Shown piece by piece: positions 9,109 to 18,695 of a DNA stretch of 64,000 bases. Location of the stretch: positions 248,001 through 312,000 of the forward strand of contig NZ_FQUE01000002.1 in the NCBI RefSeq assembly GCF_900128995.1. Direction: 5' to 3'. Each line of letters begins with the position of its first letter. The stretch's first letter is position 1. The stretch comes from Loktanella atrilutea. Lineage in GTDB: Bacteria; Pseudomonadota; Alphaproteobacteria; Rhodobacterales; Rhodobacteraceae. A program made the translations under genes and the position numbers. The notes beneath the pieces were generated by a model. The model saw only the letters and a list, made by a program, of their open reading frames with translations, did no database searches and had not been told where the DNA came from.

Positions 9109-10016
9109 GCGACGTCACGACCCGCGACTGGCTGCTGAGCGACCGGCCCGCGTCCCGCCGTCAGGCGCGGCTGGGGCAGGCCTATCGCACCTGGTCGCAA
9201 CTGCGCCGCAACAAACTGGCGATGGTCGGCCTCAGCATCGTCGTGGTCCTGATCCTGATGGCGATCTTCGCCGACGTGATCGCGCCCTATGATCCCATCG
9301 TCGGCGGCGATTTGCGGACCGAACGGCTGCTGCCGCCAAGCTGGACGCACCTGATGGGCACCGACGATCAGGCCCGCGACATCTTCAGCCGGATCGTCCA
9401 CGGGTCACGGCTGACGCTGATGGTGGTCGCGCTGGTGGCCGTGATCGCGACGCCGATCGGCCTCGCCGTGGGCACGACCGCCGGGTATTTCGGCGGCTGG
9501 GTCGACGTGGTGCTGATGCGGATCACCGACATCTTCCTCGCCTTCCCGCGCCTAATCTTGGCGCTGGCCTTCGTGGCCGCCCTCGGCCCGGGGATCGAGA
9601 ACGCGATCATCGCCATCGCGATCACCAGCTGGCCGCCCTATGCCCGCCTCGCGCGGGCCGAGACCATGCAGATCCGCGACGCCGACTACATCGCCGCGAT
9701 CCGTCTGCAGGGGGCAGGGTCGGCGCGGATCATCTGGGGGCATGTCGTGCCGCTGTGCCTGAGTTCCGTCATCGTGCGGGTGACGCTCGACATGGCGGGG
9801 ATCATCCTGACGGCGGCGGGGCTTGGCTTCCTCGGCCTCGGCGCGCAGCCGCCGCAGCCGGAATGGGGTGCGATGATCGCTGGCGGGCGGCGGTTCATGA
9901 TCGACTTCTGGTGGGTCGCGACCATGCCCGGCATCGCGATCTTCGTTGTCTCGCTGGGCTTCAACCTGCTGGGCGACGGTCTGCGCGACGTGCTGGACCC
10001 GAAAGGCGAGACATGA
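9105..10016 (+). CDS. peptide ABC transporter permease, DppC type
   Basis: Second membrane subunit, 303 residues. The N-terminal region LRRNKLAMVGLSIVVVLILM is the usual DppC/OppC cytoplasmic lead plus first helix. LMGTDDQARDIFSRIVHGSR is the family signature, and ADYIAAIRLQGAGSARIIWG is the EAA loop. ATG 9105 was chosen because it overlaps the previous stop as ATGA and begins the family's usual N-terminus. The gene again ends in an ATGA overlap (10013-10016). Confidence 0.92.
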   Translation: MSDVTTRDWLLSDRPASRRQARLGQAYRTWSQLRRNKLAMVGLSIVVVLILMAIFADVIAPYDPIVGGDLRTERLLPPSWTHLMGTDDQARDIFSRIVHGSRLTLMVVALVAVIATPIGLAVGTTAGYFGGWVDVVLMRITDIFLAFPRLILALAFVAALGPGIENAIIAIAITSWPPYARLARAETMQIRDADYIAAIRLQGAGSARIIWGHVVPLCLSSVIVRVTLDMAGIILTAAGLGFLGLGAQPPQPEWGAMIAGGRRFMIDFWWVATMPGIAIFVVSLGFNLLGDGLRDVLDPKGET

Positions 10017-10846
10017 CCGACATGCTGCAGGTGAAAGGGCTGAACGTCGCCTTCCCGTCGCGCGACGGACCCGTCCGGGTGGTGCGCGACGTGTCCTTCA
10101 CGCTGGGCCGCGAGCGGCTGGGCATCGTGGGCGAGAGCGGATCGGGCAAGAGCCAGACCGGACGCGCGATCCTTGGATTGACGCCCGCCAGCGGGACGGT
10201 GACGGCGGACCGGCTGACCTTCGACGGGATCGACCTGCGGAAGGCATCGGCACGAACATGGCGCAGCCTGCGCGGGCCGCGCATGAGCATGATCATGCAG
10301 GACCCGAAGTATTCGCTGAACCCCGTGATGACCATCGGCCGCCAGATCGTGGAGGCCTATCGCCGCCGCGGCAACGCCGCCCGCGGCGATGCGCGGTCCA
10401 AGGCCATCGCCATGCTGGAGGCGGTGCAGATCCGCGACCCGGAGCGCGTGTTCCGCGCCTATCCGCACGAGCTGTCGGGTGGCATGGGCCAGCGGGCGAT
10501 GATCGCGATGATGCTGATCGCCGAACCCGACCTGCTGATCGCGGACGAGGTGACCTCGGCGCTGGACGTGACGGTGCAGCTCGACGTGCTGAAGATCCTC
10601 GACGACCTGGTGCGCGACCGGGGGATGGGCCTGATCTTTATCAGCCACGACCTGCGGCTGGTGTCGTCCTTCTGCGACCGGGTGCTGGTGATGTATGCCG
10701 GCCGCGTGGTCGAACAGATCGCCGCGCGCGACCTGAAGAACGCGCAGCACCCCTACACGCAAGGCCTGCTGAACTGCCTGCCGCAGATCGACGGCGACAG
10801 CGCGCCGCTGCCGACCCTGACCCGCGACCCCGCGTGGCTGGCATGA
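10013..10846 (+). CDS. peptide ABC transporter ATPase, DppD type
   Basis: First ATPase of the importer, 277 residues. It shows Walker A GESGSGKSQ (residues 41-49), signature LSGGMGQRAMIAMM, Walker B LLIADEVTSALD and the H-loop FISHDLRLVSSFCDRV. The C-terminal oligopeptide-transporter tail is short: the protein stops soon after HPYTQGLLNCLP, about 40 residues earlier than typical DppD. The usual Cys-rich iron-sulfur-like tail of DppD/OppD is therefore absent. It is coupled by ATGA to both neighbours. Confidence 0.9.
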   Translation: MTDMLQVKGLNVAFPSRDGPVRVVRDVSFTLGRERLGIVGESGSGKSQTGRAILGLTPASGTVTADRLTFDGIDLRKASARTWRSLRGPRMSMIMQDPKYSLNPVMTIGRQIVEAYRRRGNAARGDARSKAIAMLEAVQIRDPERVFRAYPHELSGGMGQRAMIAMMLIAEPDLLIADEVTSALDVTVQLDVLKILDDLVRDRGMGLIFISHDLRLVSSFCDRVLVMYAGRVVEQIAARDLKNAQHPYTQGLLNCLPQIDGDSAPLPTLTRDPAWLA

Positions 10847-11601
10847 CCGCGCTGATCGAGGTCCGCGACTTGGCCGTGACCTTTGGGTCCGGCCGTCAGC
10901 AGGTGAGGGCCGTGCGCGGCGTCAGCTTCGACGTTGAGCAAGGCGAGAGTTTCGGTCTGGTGGGCGAGAGCGGGTCCGGCAAGTCCACCGTCCTGCGCGC
11001 GATCTGCGGGCTGGCCCCGATGACCGGCGGGACCGTGCACATCGGCGGCAAGCCGTTGAAGACCCCCCGCGATCCGGCGTTCTACCAGCAGGTGCAGATG
11101 GTGTTTCAGGACCCCTACGGGTCGATCCATCCCCGCCACACCATCGACCGGGTGCTGTCGGAACCGCTGGCGATCCACGGCTTCAAGGACGCCGAGACGC
11201 GGATCGAGCGCGCGCTGGAAGACGTGGGCCTGGGCCGCGGTTTCCGCTTCCGCTATCCGCATCAGCTGTCCGGCGGGCAGCGCCAGCGCGTCGCCATCGC
11301 CCGCGCCCTGATTCTGGAACCGCAGATCCTGCTGCTGGACGAACCAACCTCGGCCCTCGACGCCTCCATCCAGGCGGAGGTGCTGAACCTTCTCGATGCC
11401 CTGCGGGTCGACAAGGGCCTGACCTATGTCCTCGTCAGCCACGACCTTGCCGTCGTGTCGCACATGTGCAGGCGGCTGCTGGTGATGCAGCACGGTCAGG
11501 CGGTCGAGGAGCTGACCCGCGACGCCCTGCAGGCGCGCGCGGCGACCAAGGATTACACACGCCAACTGCTGGTCGCCAGCGAAGGATTCAAGGCCCCATG
11601 A
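10843..11601 (+). CDS. peptide ABC transporter ATPase, DppF type
   Basis: Second ATPase, 252 residues. It shows Walker A GESGSGKST, the Q-loop MVFQDPYGSIHPRHT (typical DppF/OppF), signature LSGGQRQRVAIARAL, Walker B ILLLDEPTSALD and the H-loop VSHDLAVVSHMC. Like its partner it lacks a long C-terminal extension. Start ATG 10843 overlaps the DppD-type stop and the stop overlaps the dipeptidase start, both as ATGA. Confidence 0.92.
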   Translation: MTALIEVRDLAVTFGSGRQQVRAVRGVSFDVEQGESFGLVGESGSGKSTVLRAICGLAPMTGGTVHIGGKPLKTPRDPAFYQQVQMVFQDPYGSIHPRHTIDRVLSEPLAIHGFKDAETRIERALEDVGLGRGFRFRYPHQLSGGQRQRVAIARALILEPQILLLDEPTSALDASIQAEVLNLLDALRVDKGLTYVLVSHDLAVVSHMCRRLLVMQHGQAVEELTRDALQARAATKDYTRQLLVASEGFKAP

Positions 11602-12671
11602 CCGATACCCCGACTGACATGCCGATGATCTTCGACGGCCACAACGATTTCCTGCTGCGCCTGCTGCGCGATCCGGTCAATCGAGAGACCACATGGCTGA
11701 CAGACACCGGGCATGGCCACCTCGACCTGCCCCGCATGCAGAGGGGCGGCTTTGGCGGCGGGTTTTTTGCAATCTACATCTCCTCGCCGGACCAACCGTA
11801 CGACATCGACGACATGATGGCGAACCCACCTTACAGCGTCCCCCTGCCCCCGCTGATCGACCACGTCACGGCGATGCCGGTGGCGCTCGCCATGGCGGGA
11901 CACCTGAAGTGGATGGAGCGGGCATCCGAGGGTGCGTTCCGCATCTGCCGCACGGTTGCGGAACTGCGCGACTGTCAGGCGAAAGGCATCGTTTCAGCGA
12001 TCATGCATATCGAGGGGGCGGAGCCGATCTCGGCCGACCTTGACGCGCTCTACCTCTGGCACGACATGGGCCTGCGTTCGATCGGCCCGGTCTGGTCCCG
12101 TCCGACCGTCTTCGGCCACGGCGTACCCTTCGCCTTCCCCTCCTCGCCCGACACCGGCGATGGGTTGACCGCCGCGGGCAAGGATCTCGTGCGGTTGTGC
12201 AACGACCTTGGCATCATGCTGGACCTGTCACACCTGAACGAGGCCGGTTTCAACGACGTGGCCACGCTGTCGGACGCGCCGCTGGTGGCGACCCATTCGA
12301 ACGCCCATGCGATCACGCCGTCGGCACGCAACCTGACCGACCGGCAATTGGACATGATCCGCGACACGGGCGGCATGGTCGGGCTGAATTACGCAACCGG
12401 GTTTCTGAACGAGGACGGCGCCAAGGCCGATGACCGTGGGTGGGATCCAATGCTGCGGCATCTGGACTACCTGATTGGACGCCTGGGCGAGGATCACGTC
12501 GGTTTCGGGTCCGACTTCGACGGCGCGCAAGTGCCGGCCATCATGGGTGACGTGGCGGGCCTGAACGGACTGCGTGCGGCGTTGAGAGCGCATGGCTATG
12601 GGGCGGAATTGATGACGAAGCTTTGCCACGAAAACTGGTTCGCCGTGCTGGATCGGACGTGGAAGCCTTGA
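11598..12671 (+). CDS. membrane dipeptidase (peptidase family M19)
   Basis: A zinc dipeptidase of the renal-dipeptidase family, 357 residues, TIM-barrel amidohydrolase fold. Metal ligands visible are H-x-D in DGHNDFL near residue 12, the bridging Glu in MHIEGAE, and the His pair in THSNAHAI. GFGSDFDGA carries the catalytic Asp. LDLSHLNEAGF is a family block. No signal peptide is seen, so it probably cleaves imported dipeptides in the cytosol. It overlaps the last importer gene by ATGA, giving one uptake-and-hydrolysis operon. M19 enzymes accept L,D as well as L,L dipeptides, so cell-wall or D-amino-acid peptides are possible substrates. Confidence 0.9.
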   Translation: MTDTPTDMPMIFDGHNDFLLRLLRDPVNRETTWLTDTGHGHLDLPRMQRGGFGGGFFAIYISSPDQPYDIDDMMANPPYSVPLPPLIDHVTAMPVALAMAGHLKWMERASEGAFRICRTVAELRDCQAKGIVSAIMHIEGAEPISADLDALYLWHDMGLRSIGPVWSRPTVFGHGVPFAFPSSPDTGDGLTAAGKDLVRLCNDLGIMLDLSHLNEAGFNDVATLSDAPLVATHSNAHAITPSARNLTDRQLDMIRDTGGMVGLNYATGFLNEDGAKADDRGWDPMLRHLDYLIGRLGEDHVGFGSDFDGAQVPAIMGDVAGLNGLRAALRAHGYGAELMTKLCHENWFAVLDRTWKP

Positions 12672-12678
12672 CGGAAAA

Positions 12679-12698
12679 GGCCGGGCAAAGGCCCGGCC
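12679..12698. terminator. bidirectional terminator between the dipeptidase gene and ileS
   Basis: A perfect 8-bp stem, GGCCGGGC and GCCCGGCC, encloses an AAAG loop. It is flanked by AAAA on the left and CTTTC on the right, so it can serve both convergent genes. It starts 8 bases after the dipeptidase stop and ends 8 bases before the ileS stop. Confidence 0.75.
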
Positions 12699-12705
12699 CT
12701 TTCGT

Positions 12706-15645
12706 TCAGCTCAGCGCCGCTTCGCACCTGGCGCAAACGCCCGGGTGGCTGTGGGTGCCGACGTCGGGCAGAATCTTCCAGCAGCGCTGACATTTGCTGC
12801 CCTCTGCCGTCTCGAAGACCACGCCGACGTCCGGCACGTCCTCCGATCGGAACGCCTCTGCCGGGGCTGGATCGGTTGTGATCTGAATGCCGGAGGTGAT
12901 GCAGAGGTCGTCGAAGGCGACCGTGCGCAGGATCGCCGCCTCCTCGTCGCTGACATGCACGACGGGCGCGGCTTCGAGCGATGCACCGATCACCTTCTCT
13001 GTGCGCTTCACCTCCAGCGCGCCGGTGACGACGCGGCGGACGCGGCGCACGGCAGCCCATTTCGCGGCGAGGTCGGCGTCCAGCCAGTCCTCGGGCGTTT
13101 CGGGAAAGTCGTGCAGATGGACCGAGGACACCGGACCGGGATGCCGTTCGAGCCAGACTTCCTCCATCGTGAAGCACAGGATCGGGGCGAGCCATGTGGT
13201 CAGCCGGTCAAACAGCAGTTCCAGCACCGTGCGCGCGGCGCGGCGGCGCGCGGTGTCGCCGTCGCAGTAGAGCGCGTCCTTGCGGATGTCGAAGTAGAAG
13301 GCCGACAGGTCCAGCGTGGCGAAGTCGAAGATCGCGCGGAACACGCCCTGGAAGTCGTAGGCGGCGTAGCCTTTGCGCACGGTCTGGTCGAGTTCGGCCA
13401 AGCGATGCAGCACCCACTGCTCCAGCTCTGGCATGTCGTCGCGGCTGACGCGGTCGGCCTCGGTCACGTCCGCGAGCGAGCCGAGCATGAAACGCATGGT
13501 GTTGCGCAGACGGCGGTAGCTGTCGGCGGTGCCCTTCAGGATCTCGGGCCCGATGCGCAGGTCGTTGGTGTAGTCCGACTGCGCGACCCAGAGGCGCAGG
13601 ATATCGGCGCCGTATTCCTTGATGACCGTCTCGGGTGCCACGGTGTTGCCGACGGACTTGGACATCTTCATGCCCTTCTCGTCCAGTGTGAAGCCGTGGG
13701 TCACGACTGCCTTGTAGGGCGCGCGGCCCAGCGTGCCGCAGGCCTGCAGCAGCGAGGAATGGAACCACCCGCGATGCTGGTCGGTGCCTTCCATGTAGAC
13801 GTCGGCGATCCCGTCGGGCGCGCCGTCCGCCCGGTCGCGCAGCACGAAGGCATGGGTGGAGCCGCTGTCGAACCACACGTCGAGGATGTCGAAGACCTGG
13901 TCCCAATCGTCCGCATTGTAGTCGGACCCGAGGAAGCGGGCCTTGGCACCCTCCTCGTACCAGGCGTCGGCGCCTTCCGTCTCGAAGGCCTCGCGGATGC
14001 GGGCGTTGACCGCCTCGTCCCGCAGCAGGAAGTCGGGATCTGTGGGCAGCGCGCCCCGCTTCGTGAAGCAGGTCAGCGGCACGCCCCAGGCGCGCTGCCG
14101 CGACAGCACCCAGTCGGGGCGCTGGGAGATCATCGCGTGCAGCCGGTTGCGGCCGCGCTGCGGGGTCCAGGTGACCAGCTCGTCGATCGAGGTCAGGGCA
14201 CGTTCGCGGATCGTCTTGCCATAGGTGTCCTGCCCGTCGCCCACGGGGCGGTCGATGGCGGCGAACCACTGCGGCGTGTTGCGGTAGATCACCGGCGCCT
14301 TGGACCGCCAGGAATGGGGGTAGGAGTGCTTGATTTTGCCGCGGGCAAACAGACCGCCGACCTCCACCAGCTTGTCGATGACGGCAGTGTTGGCGTCGCC
14401 TTCCCAGGACTTGTTCTTGGGCTTGTCGCGGAAGATGGCCTTGCCGCCGAAGAACGGCAGGTCGGCGCGGAAGGTGCCGTCCTCGGTCACGTTGTAGGTG
14501 ATGACCTGTTCCAGCATGCCAAGGTCGCGGTAGAGCTCGAATTCCTCCATCCCATGCGACGGCGCGCAGTGGACGAAGCCGGTGCCTTCGTCGGCGGTGA
14601 CGAAATCGGCGGCGCGGAAGTCGCGGGGGGCGTCCCATTCGCCGCCGGACCCTTCCGTGCCGGCCAGCGGGTGCTGAAGGCTGATCTTGTGCAGATCGTC
14701 GTGGGTCACGTCGCGCAGGCGGCGATACATGCCCGGCTCCAGCCGGCCCTTCTGCATCACGGCGTCGGCCAGGTTGTCGGCGATCAGGAAGCGGTCGCCG
14801 ACCGAGACCCAGGATTGCTCCGGCGTGCCGGTGACCTCGTAGAGGCCATAGGCGATGTCCTCGCCCCAGACGACGGCCTTGTTGCTGGGCATGGTCCAGG
14901 GGGTCGTGGTCCAGATCAAGACATGCGCGCCGTCAAGGTCGGCGTCACCGGTGCCGATCACCTCGAACTTCACCCAGACCGTGTGGCTTTCCTTGTCGTG
15001 GTATTCGACCTCGGCCTCGGCGAGCGCCGTCTTTTCCACCGGCGACCACATCACGGGCTTGGAGCCCTGATAGAGCGTGCCGTTCATCAGGAACTTCTGG
15101 AACTCGGCGGCGATCACGGCCTCGGCGTGGAAATCCATCGTGAGGTACGGATCGGCCCAGTTGCCGGTGATGCCGAGACGCTTGAACTCCTCGCGCTGGA
15201 TGTCGACCCAGCCCGCGGCGAACTTCCGGCACTCGGCGCGGAAGTCGTTGATCGGCACGTCGTCCTTGTTCAGGCCCTTCTCGCGGTACTGCTCCTCGAT
15301 CTTCCATTCGATGGGCAGGCCGTGGCAATCCCAGCCGGGGACGTAGCGCGCATCATGGCCCATCATCTGGCGCGACCGCACGATCATGTCCTTGATCGTC
15401 TTGTTCAGCGCGTGACCGATGTGCAGGTGGCCGTTGGCGTAAGGCGGACCATCATGCAGGATGAAGGGCGTCCGGTTCTCCTTGCCGCGCAGGGTGTCGT
15501 AGACGCCGATCTCCTCCCACCGGGCGAGCCACTCGGGCTCGCGCTTCGGCAGGCCCGCGCGCATTGGAAAGTCCGTGCGCGGCAGGTTCAGGGTGTCCTT
15601 GTAATCGACGGTAGTTTCGGTCGTATCGGGCGTGTCGGCGCACAT
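12706..15645 (-). CDS. ileS: isoleucyl-tRNA synthetase IleS
   Basis: A class I aminoacyl-tRNA synthetase charging tRNA-Ile, 979 residues. It has the HIGH motif in NGHLHIGHALNKTIKDM near residue 75 and the KMSKSVGN motif near residue 640. An editing domain lies between them. The C-terminal zinc ribbon reads CQRCWKILPDVG then CARCEAAL, characteristic of bacterial IleS. ATG 15645 follows GAAGGA. A 208-bp gap separates it from the extensin-like gene upstream, and the convergent hairpin at 12679-12698 probably ends its transcript. Confidence 0.97.
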   Translation of the reverse strand: MCADTPDTTETTVDYKDTLNLPRTDFPMRAGLPKREPEWLARWEEIGVYDTLRGKENRTPFILHDGPPYANGHLHIGHALNKTIKDMIVRSRQMMGHDARYVPGWDCHGLPIEWKIEEQYREKGLNKDDVPINDFRAECRKFAAGWVDIQREEFKRLGITGNWADPYLTMDFHAEAVIAAEFQKFLMNGTLYQGSKPVMWSPVEKTALAEAEVEYHDKESHTVWVKFEVIGTGDADLDGAHVLIWTTTPWTMPSNKAVVWGEDIAYGLYEVTGTPEQSWVSVGDRFLIADNLADAVMQKGRLEPGMYRRLRDVTHDDLHKISLQHPLAGTEGSGGEWDAPRDFRAADFVTADEGTGFVHCAPSHGMEEFELYRDLGMLEQVITYNVTEDGTFRADLPFFGGKAIFRDKPKNKSWEGDANTAVIDKLVEVGGLFARGKIKHSYPHSWRSKAPVIYRNTPQWFAAIDRPVGDGQDTYGKTIRERALTSIDELVTWTPQRGRNRLHAMISQRPDWVLSRQRAWGVPLTCFTKRGALPTDPDFLLRDEAVNARIREAFETEGADAWYEEGAKARFLGSDYNADDWDQVFDILDVWFDSGSTHAFVLRDRADGAPDGIADVYMEGTDQHRGWFHSSLLQACGTLGRAPYKAVVTHGFTLDEKGMKMSKSVGNTVAPETVIKEYGADILRLWVAQSDYTNDLRIGPEILKGTADSYRRLRNTMRFMLGSLADVTEADRVSRDDMPELEQWVLHRLAELDQTVRKGYAAYDFQGVFRAIFDFATLDLSAFYFDIRKDALYCDGDTARRRAARTVLELLFDRLTTWLAPILCFTMEEVWLERHPGPVSSVHLHDFPETPEDWLDADLAAKWAAVRRVRRVVTGALEVKRTEKVIGASLEAAPVVHVSDEEAAILRTVAFDDLCITSGIQITTDPAPAEAFRSEDVPDVGVVFETAEGSKCQRCWKILPDVGTHSHPGVCARCEAALS

Positions 15646-15853
15646 GGGGCGGCGTCCTTCGATAGGAAATGGTGGACAAGGGGGGGCGGCGTCATGCGCC
15701 TTGACCCGGCGGCGCTGAAAGCTCAGCGCGCCGGGGACATAATTCGTATCAGGACCCGCATCATCATGTCCGCGTTATAGGCAGCGGCACCACCGGGGTA
15801 AAGATGGTGCAACCGGGATGGCCCGCACACCCCGGCGCGGCTTCTGCCGGCGT

Positions 15854-16705
15854 TCAACGGCAGTAGGATCCGCTGCGATACCGCGCCGTATCGACATGAA
15901 AATGATCGTGGTGTGCCGCATTGGCGCCGGGGCCAAGCACGGTCCCGAAGGGGCCGCAGGCGGCCGACCACATCGCCTTCAGCTGACGTCCGGCAGCGCC
16001 GCGGTTCCAATCGGTCGCCACGGTAAGTTCCCGCCCGTTCTTCAACTGAATACCGCCGATGTCGACGGCACGCCCACGCCCGTGCTCTGACAGCTTGTTG
16101 TTCGTGGCACTGCCGCCGACCCGGTTGCGGCAGGTGTAGTGCCCGACGACCCGCAGGGCGGCCACACCGCCGCCGGTGTCGCCCACCGCGGGAACGATGC
16201 CATCGGTCACCCACCTCCGCAAAGCCTTGGCGGTGTTGCAGTCGATGGTGGGCTGCTCTGTCAGGCGGATGCCAGCCACGGACTTTACCCGCACGGCACC
16301 GATGACCCCGCAACCGCCGGGACCGGCGATATCGGCAATTTCTTCGCCCTGAATGGCCGGATCGCCGCAAATCTGGCCCCGCGCCAGCTCTTGCTGCTGA
16401 CGCACGGCCCTTTGGGTGATGGCTGCAGGGCGAAGGGCCGGCCGATCCGTCAACTGCGGTGCGAGCGGGCTGGCCGGCCCGGCCGTGACATCCCGATCGT
16501 CAGGTGGTTCGGCGACCGCGATGCTGCCGCCGGGGCGCAGGACAGGGCGGATCGTCACGATCTCCTCGGGCGGGGCAGCCCCTTCCTCCTCGATCGTGAC
16601 GACTGAGTCCGGACGCAAGGCGGGCCGAAGCGTGGCACCCGGCCCCTGTGCCAGTGCCGACGTCGCCAGCAGCACGAGCACCGCGGCGGGCCAGACACGC
16701 GTCAC
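15854..16705 (-). CDS. extensin-like C-terminal family protein (secreted)
   Basis: A 283-residue exported protein with an N-terminal signal ([19 protein letters not shown]). A variable proline- and arginine-rich stretch follows. The conserved extensin-like C-terminal domain covers about residues 100-280. That domain has paired Cys residues, SEHGRGRAVDIGGI and HHDHFHVD, resembling the metal-binding arrangement of LAS/M15 peptidoglycan peptidases. A cell-wall role is an inference. The start is GTG, inside a GTGA overlap with the dehydrogenase gene, so it belongs to the hisC-dehydrogenase transcript. Confidence 0.8.
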   Translation of the reverse strand: MTRVWPAAVLVLLATSALAQGPGATLRPALRPDSVVTIEEEGAAPPEEIVTIRPVLRPGGSIAVAEPPDDRDVTAGPASPLAPQLTDRPALRPAAITQRAVRQQQELARGQICGDPAIQGEEIADIAGPGGCGVIGAVRVKSVAGIRLTEQPTIDCNTAKALRRWVTDGIVPAVGDTGGGVAALRVVGHYTCRNRVGGSATNNKLSEHGRGRAVDIGGIQLKNGRELTVATDWNRGAAGRQLKAMWSAACGPFGTVLGPGANAAHHDHFHVDTARYRSGSYCR

Positions 16706-17619
16706 CGTTTCACCGGCGTCCGGCCGAAATCCGGCGCATCCGTATCCTGTCCCGCATCTATGATGCCACGCCGGATCGCCCGGGTCCGCGTAAAATAGGC
16801 ATGCAGGTGGTCACCGTCGCCGGTCCGGATTGCCCGCTGCAGGGCAAAGAGCTCTTCGGTGAAGCGGCCGAGAATTTCCAGCGTCGCCTCCTTGTTCGTC
16901 AGGAAGACGTCGCGCCACATCGTGGGGTCGGAGGCCGCGATGCGGGTGAAGTCGCGAAACCCCGCGGCGGAATACTTGATGACCTCGCTGTCGGTGACGC
17001 GCCGCAGGTCATCGGCCACGCCCACCATCGTGTAGGCAATCAGGTGCGGTGTGTGGCTGGTGACGGCGAGAACCAGATCGTGGTGGTCCGCATCCATCTC
17101 GTCGGTGTTGGCGCCCATGCCCTGCCACAGGACTTCCAGACGCTCCACCGCCGCGCGATCGGTGCCCGGGGTGGGGACGATGATGCACCAGCGGTTGTCG
17201 AACAGCGTGGCGAAGCCCGCGCGCGGCCCCGAATGTTCGGTGCCCGCCAGCGGATGCGCCGGAACAAAATGCACGCCGTCCGGCACGAAGGGCGAGACGG
17301 CCTCGATCACTGCCTTCTTGACCGACCCCACATCCGACAGCGTGGCCCCGGGCTTTAGCGCCGGTCCGATGTCGGCCATGACCTCGGCCATCGCCCCCAC
17401 CGGCACGCACAGCACCACGAGGTCGGCGTCGCGCACCGCCTCGTCCGCCGTTTCGCAGACCTCGCAGAGATTCAGCTCGCGCGCGATGTCCCGCGTGTCC
17501 CGGCTGCGGGCATAGCCGGTGATCTGCCCGACCAATCCGCCGCGTTTCATCGCCAATGCCATCGACGAGGCGATCAGACCCAGCCCGATCAGCGCGACCT
17601 TGTCGTAGACCACGGTCAC
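16702..17619 (-). CDS. tyrC: prephenate/arogenate dehydrogenase (TyrA family)
   Basis: An oxidoreductase of tyrosine synthesis, 305 residues. The N-terminal Rossmann motif is [16 protein letters not shown], where GxGxxA/G binds NAD(P). SDVGSVK and [11 protein letters not shown] form the substrate-binding and catalytic centre, the latter holding the catalytic His. There is no chorismate mutase or ACT domain. The start is GTG (GTGA overlap with hisC) and the stop overlaps the extensin-like gene in the same way. Pairing with hisC suggests the aminotransferase also supports aromatic amino-acid synthesis. Prephenate versus arogenate preference cannot be told. Confidence 0.88.
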   Translation of the reverse strand: MTVVYDKVALIGLGLIASSMALAMKRGGLVGQITGYARSRDTRDIARELNLCEVCETADEAVRDADLVVLCVPVGAMAEVMADIGPALKPGATLSDVGSVKKAVIEAVSPFVPDGVHFVPAHPLAGTEHSGPRAGFATLFDNRWCIIVPTPGTDRAAVERLEVLWQGMGANTDEMDADHHDLVLAVTSHTPHLIAYTMVGVADDLRRVTDSEVIKYSAAGFRDFTRIAASDPTMWRDVFLTNKEATLEILGRFTEELFALQRAIRTGDGDHLHAYFTRTRAIRRGIIDAGQDTDAPDFGRTPVKR

Positions 17620-18695
17620 CGGGCGCCCTTAAACTGCGCCACTGCATGCACGACACGCCGGCACGCGGACTCGTCGCCCACAGTGATGCGCAGGCACTGC
17701 GGCAGATTGTAGCCCGCGACCCGTCGCACGATGATCCCCTGCGTGCGCAGGTAATCGTCGCAGGCGTTCGCCTCTGCTTCACTGGTGAAGCGCGCCAGCA
17801 CGAAATTCGCGGTCGACGTGTCAGACGGCACGCCCAGTTCAGCCAGCGCCGTTGCCATCCATTCGCGCCAGCGCGCGTTGTCGGCCCGGCACCGGTCGAC
17901 CCATCCGGTGTCGCGCACCGCGGCCTCCGCCGCGGCGAGTGCCGCGGTGGACAGGTTGAACGGCCCCCTGACCCGGGTCAGCGTGTCGATGATCTCCTGC
18001 GGACCATAGCCCCAGCCGACCCGCAAGCCGCCAAGGCCGTAGATCTTGGAAAACGTCCGCGTCATGACGACGTTCTGGCGCGATTCGACCAGGGCGAGGC
18101 CGGCATCGAAGCCTTCGACATATTCGGCGTAGGCCCCGTCCAGCACGAGGATCGCGCCAGATGGCAGGCCCTCGGCCAGCCGCGCAACCTCTGCCTGACC
18201 GATCATGGTCCCAGTGGGATTGTTGGGGTTGGCAATGAAGACCAGCCGCGTCCTGTCGGTGCACGCGGCGAGGATGGCGTCCACATCCGTGACGCGCTCA
18301 TGCTCCTTGACCTCGACGGGCGTGGCCCCGTTCGCCAGCGCCGAGATGCGGTACATCGCGAAACCATGCTCGGTGTGGATCACCTCGGTCCCCGGGCCGG
18401 TATACGCCTGACACAGAAAGTGGATGATCTCGTCGCTGCCGACACCGCAGATCACGCGCGTTGGATCGAGGTGCCAGACATCGCCGATGGCCGTGCGCAA
18501 CCCCGCATGATCCGTGACCGGATAGCGGTGCAGGTCGTGCGCCGCCCGGCTGAACGCCTCTTTCGCGCGGTCGGAGGGCCCGTAGGGGTTTTCGTTCGAG
18601 GACAGCTTCAGCACGTTCACGACACCGTCGACGTGCGCGGCCCCGCCCTGGTAAAGGGCGATGTCCATGATGCCGGGACGAGGTGTGATGGTCAT
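17616..18695 (-). CDS. hisC: histidinol-phosphate aminotransferase HisC
   Basis: A PLP-dependent class I/II aminotransferase, 359 residues. [12 protein letters not shown] is the HisC N-terminal signature. [11 protein letters not shown] and LDGAYAEYV are cofactor-site blocks. [19 protein letters not shown] contains the Schiff-base Lys. ATG 18695 was chosen because the family N-terminus begins there; the open frame continues upstream into sequence without homology features. It overlaps the TyrA-family gene by GTGA. HisC enzymes of this type often also transaminate aromatic substrates, consistent with the neighbour. Confidence 0.9.
   Translation of the reverse strand: MTITPRPGIMDIALYQGGAAHVDGVVNVLKLSSNENPYGPSDRAKEAFSRAAHDLHRYPVTDHAGLRTAIGDVWHLDPTRVICGVGSDEIIHFLCQAYTGPGTEVIHTEHGFAMYRISALANGATPVEVKEHERVTDVDAILAACTDRTRLVFIANPNNPTGTMIGQAEVARLAEGLPSGAILVLDGAYAEYVEGFDAGLALVESRQNVVMTRTFSKIYGLGGLRVGWGYGPQEIIDTLTRVRGPFNLSTAALAAAEAAVRDTGWVDRCRADNARWREWMATALAELGVPSDTSTANFVLARFTSEAEANACDDYLRTQGIIVRRVAGYNLPQCLRITVGDESACRRVVHAVAQFKGAR

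Noticed and set aside
9961-11601. Long plus-strand frame spanning both ATPase genes, suggesting a fused protein
   Set aside because: The first half is an out-of-frame reading of the DppD-type gene; the DppF-type protein starts properly at 10843 with an ATGA overlap.
12745-15780. Very long open frame on the plus strand opposite ileS
   Set aside because: It is antisense to a clear isoleucyl-tRNA synthetase and reflects the high G+C wobble pattern; no family motifs or ribosome-binding site support it.
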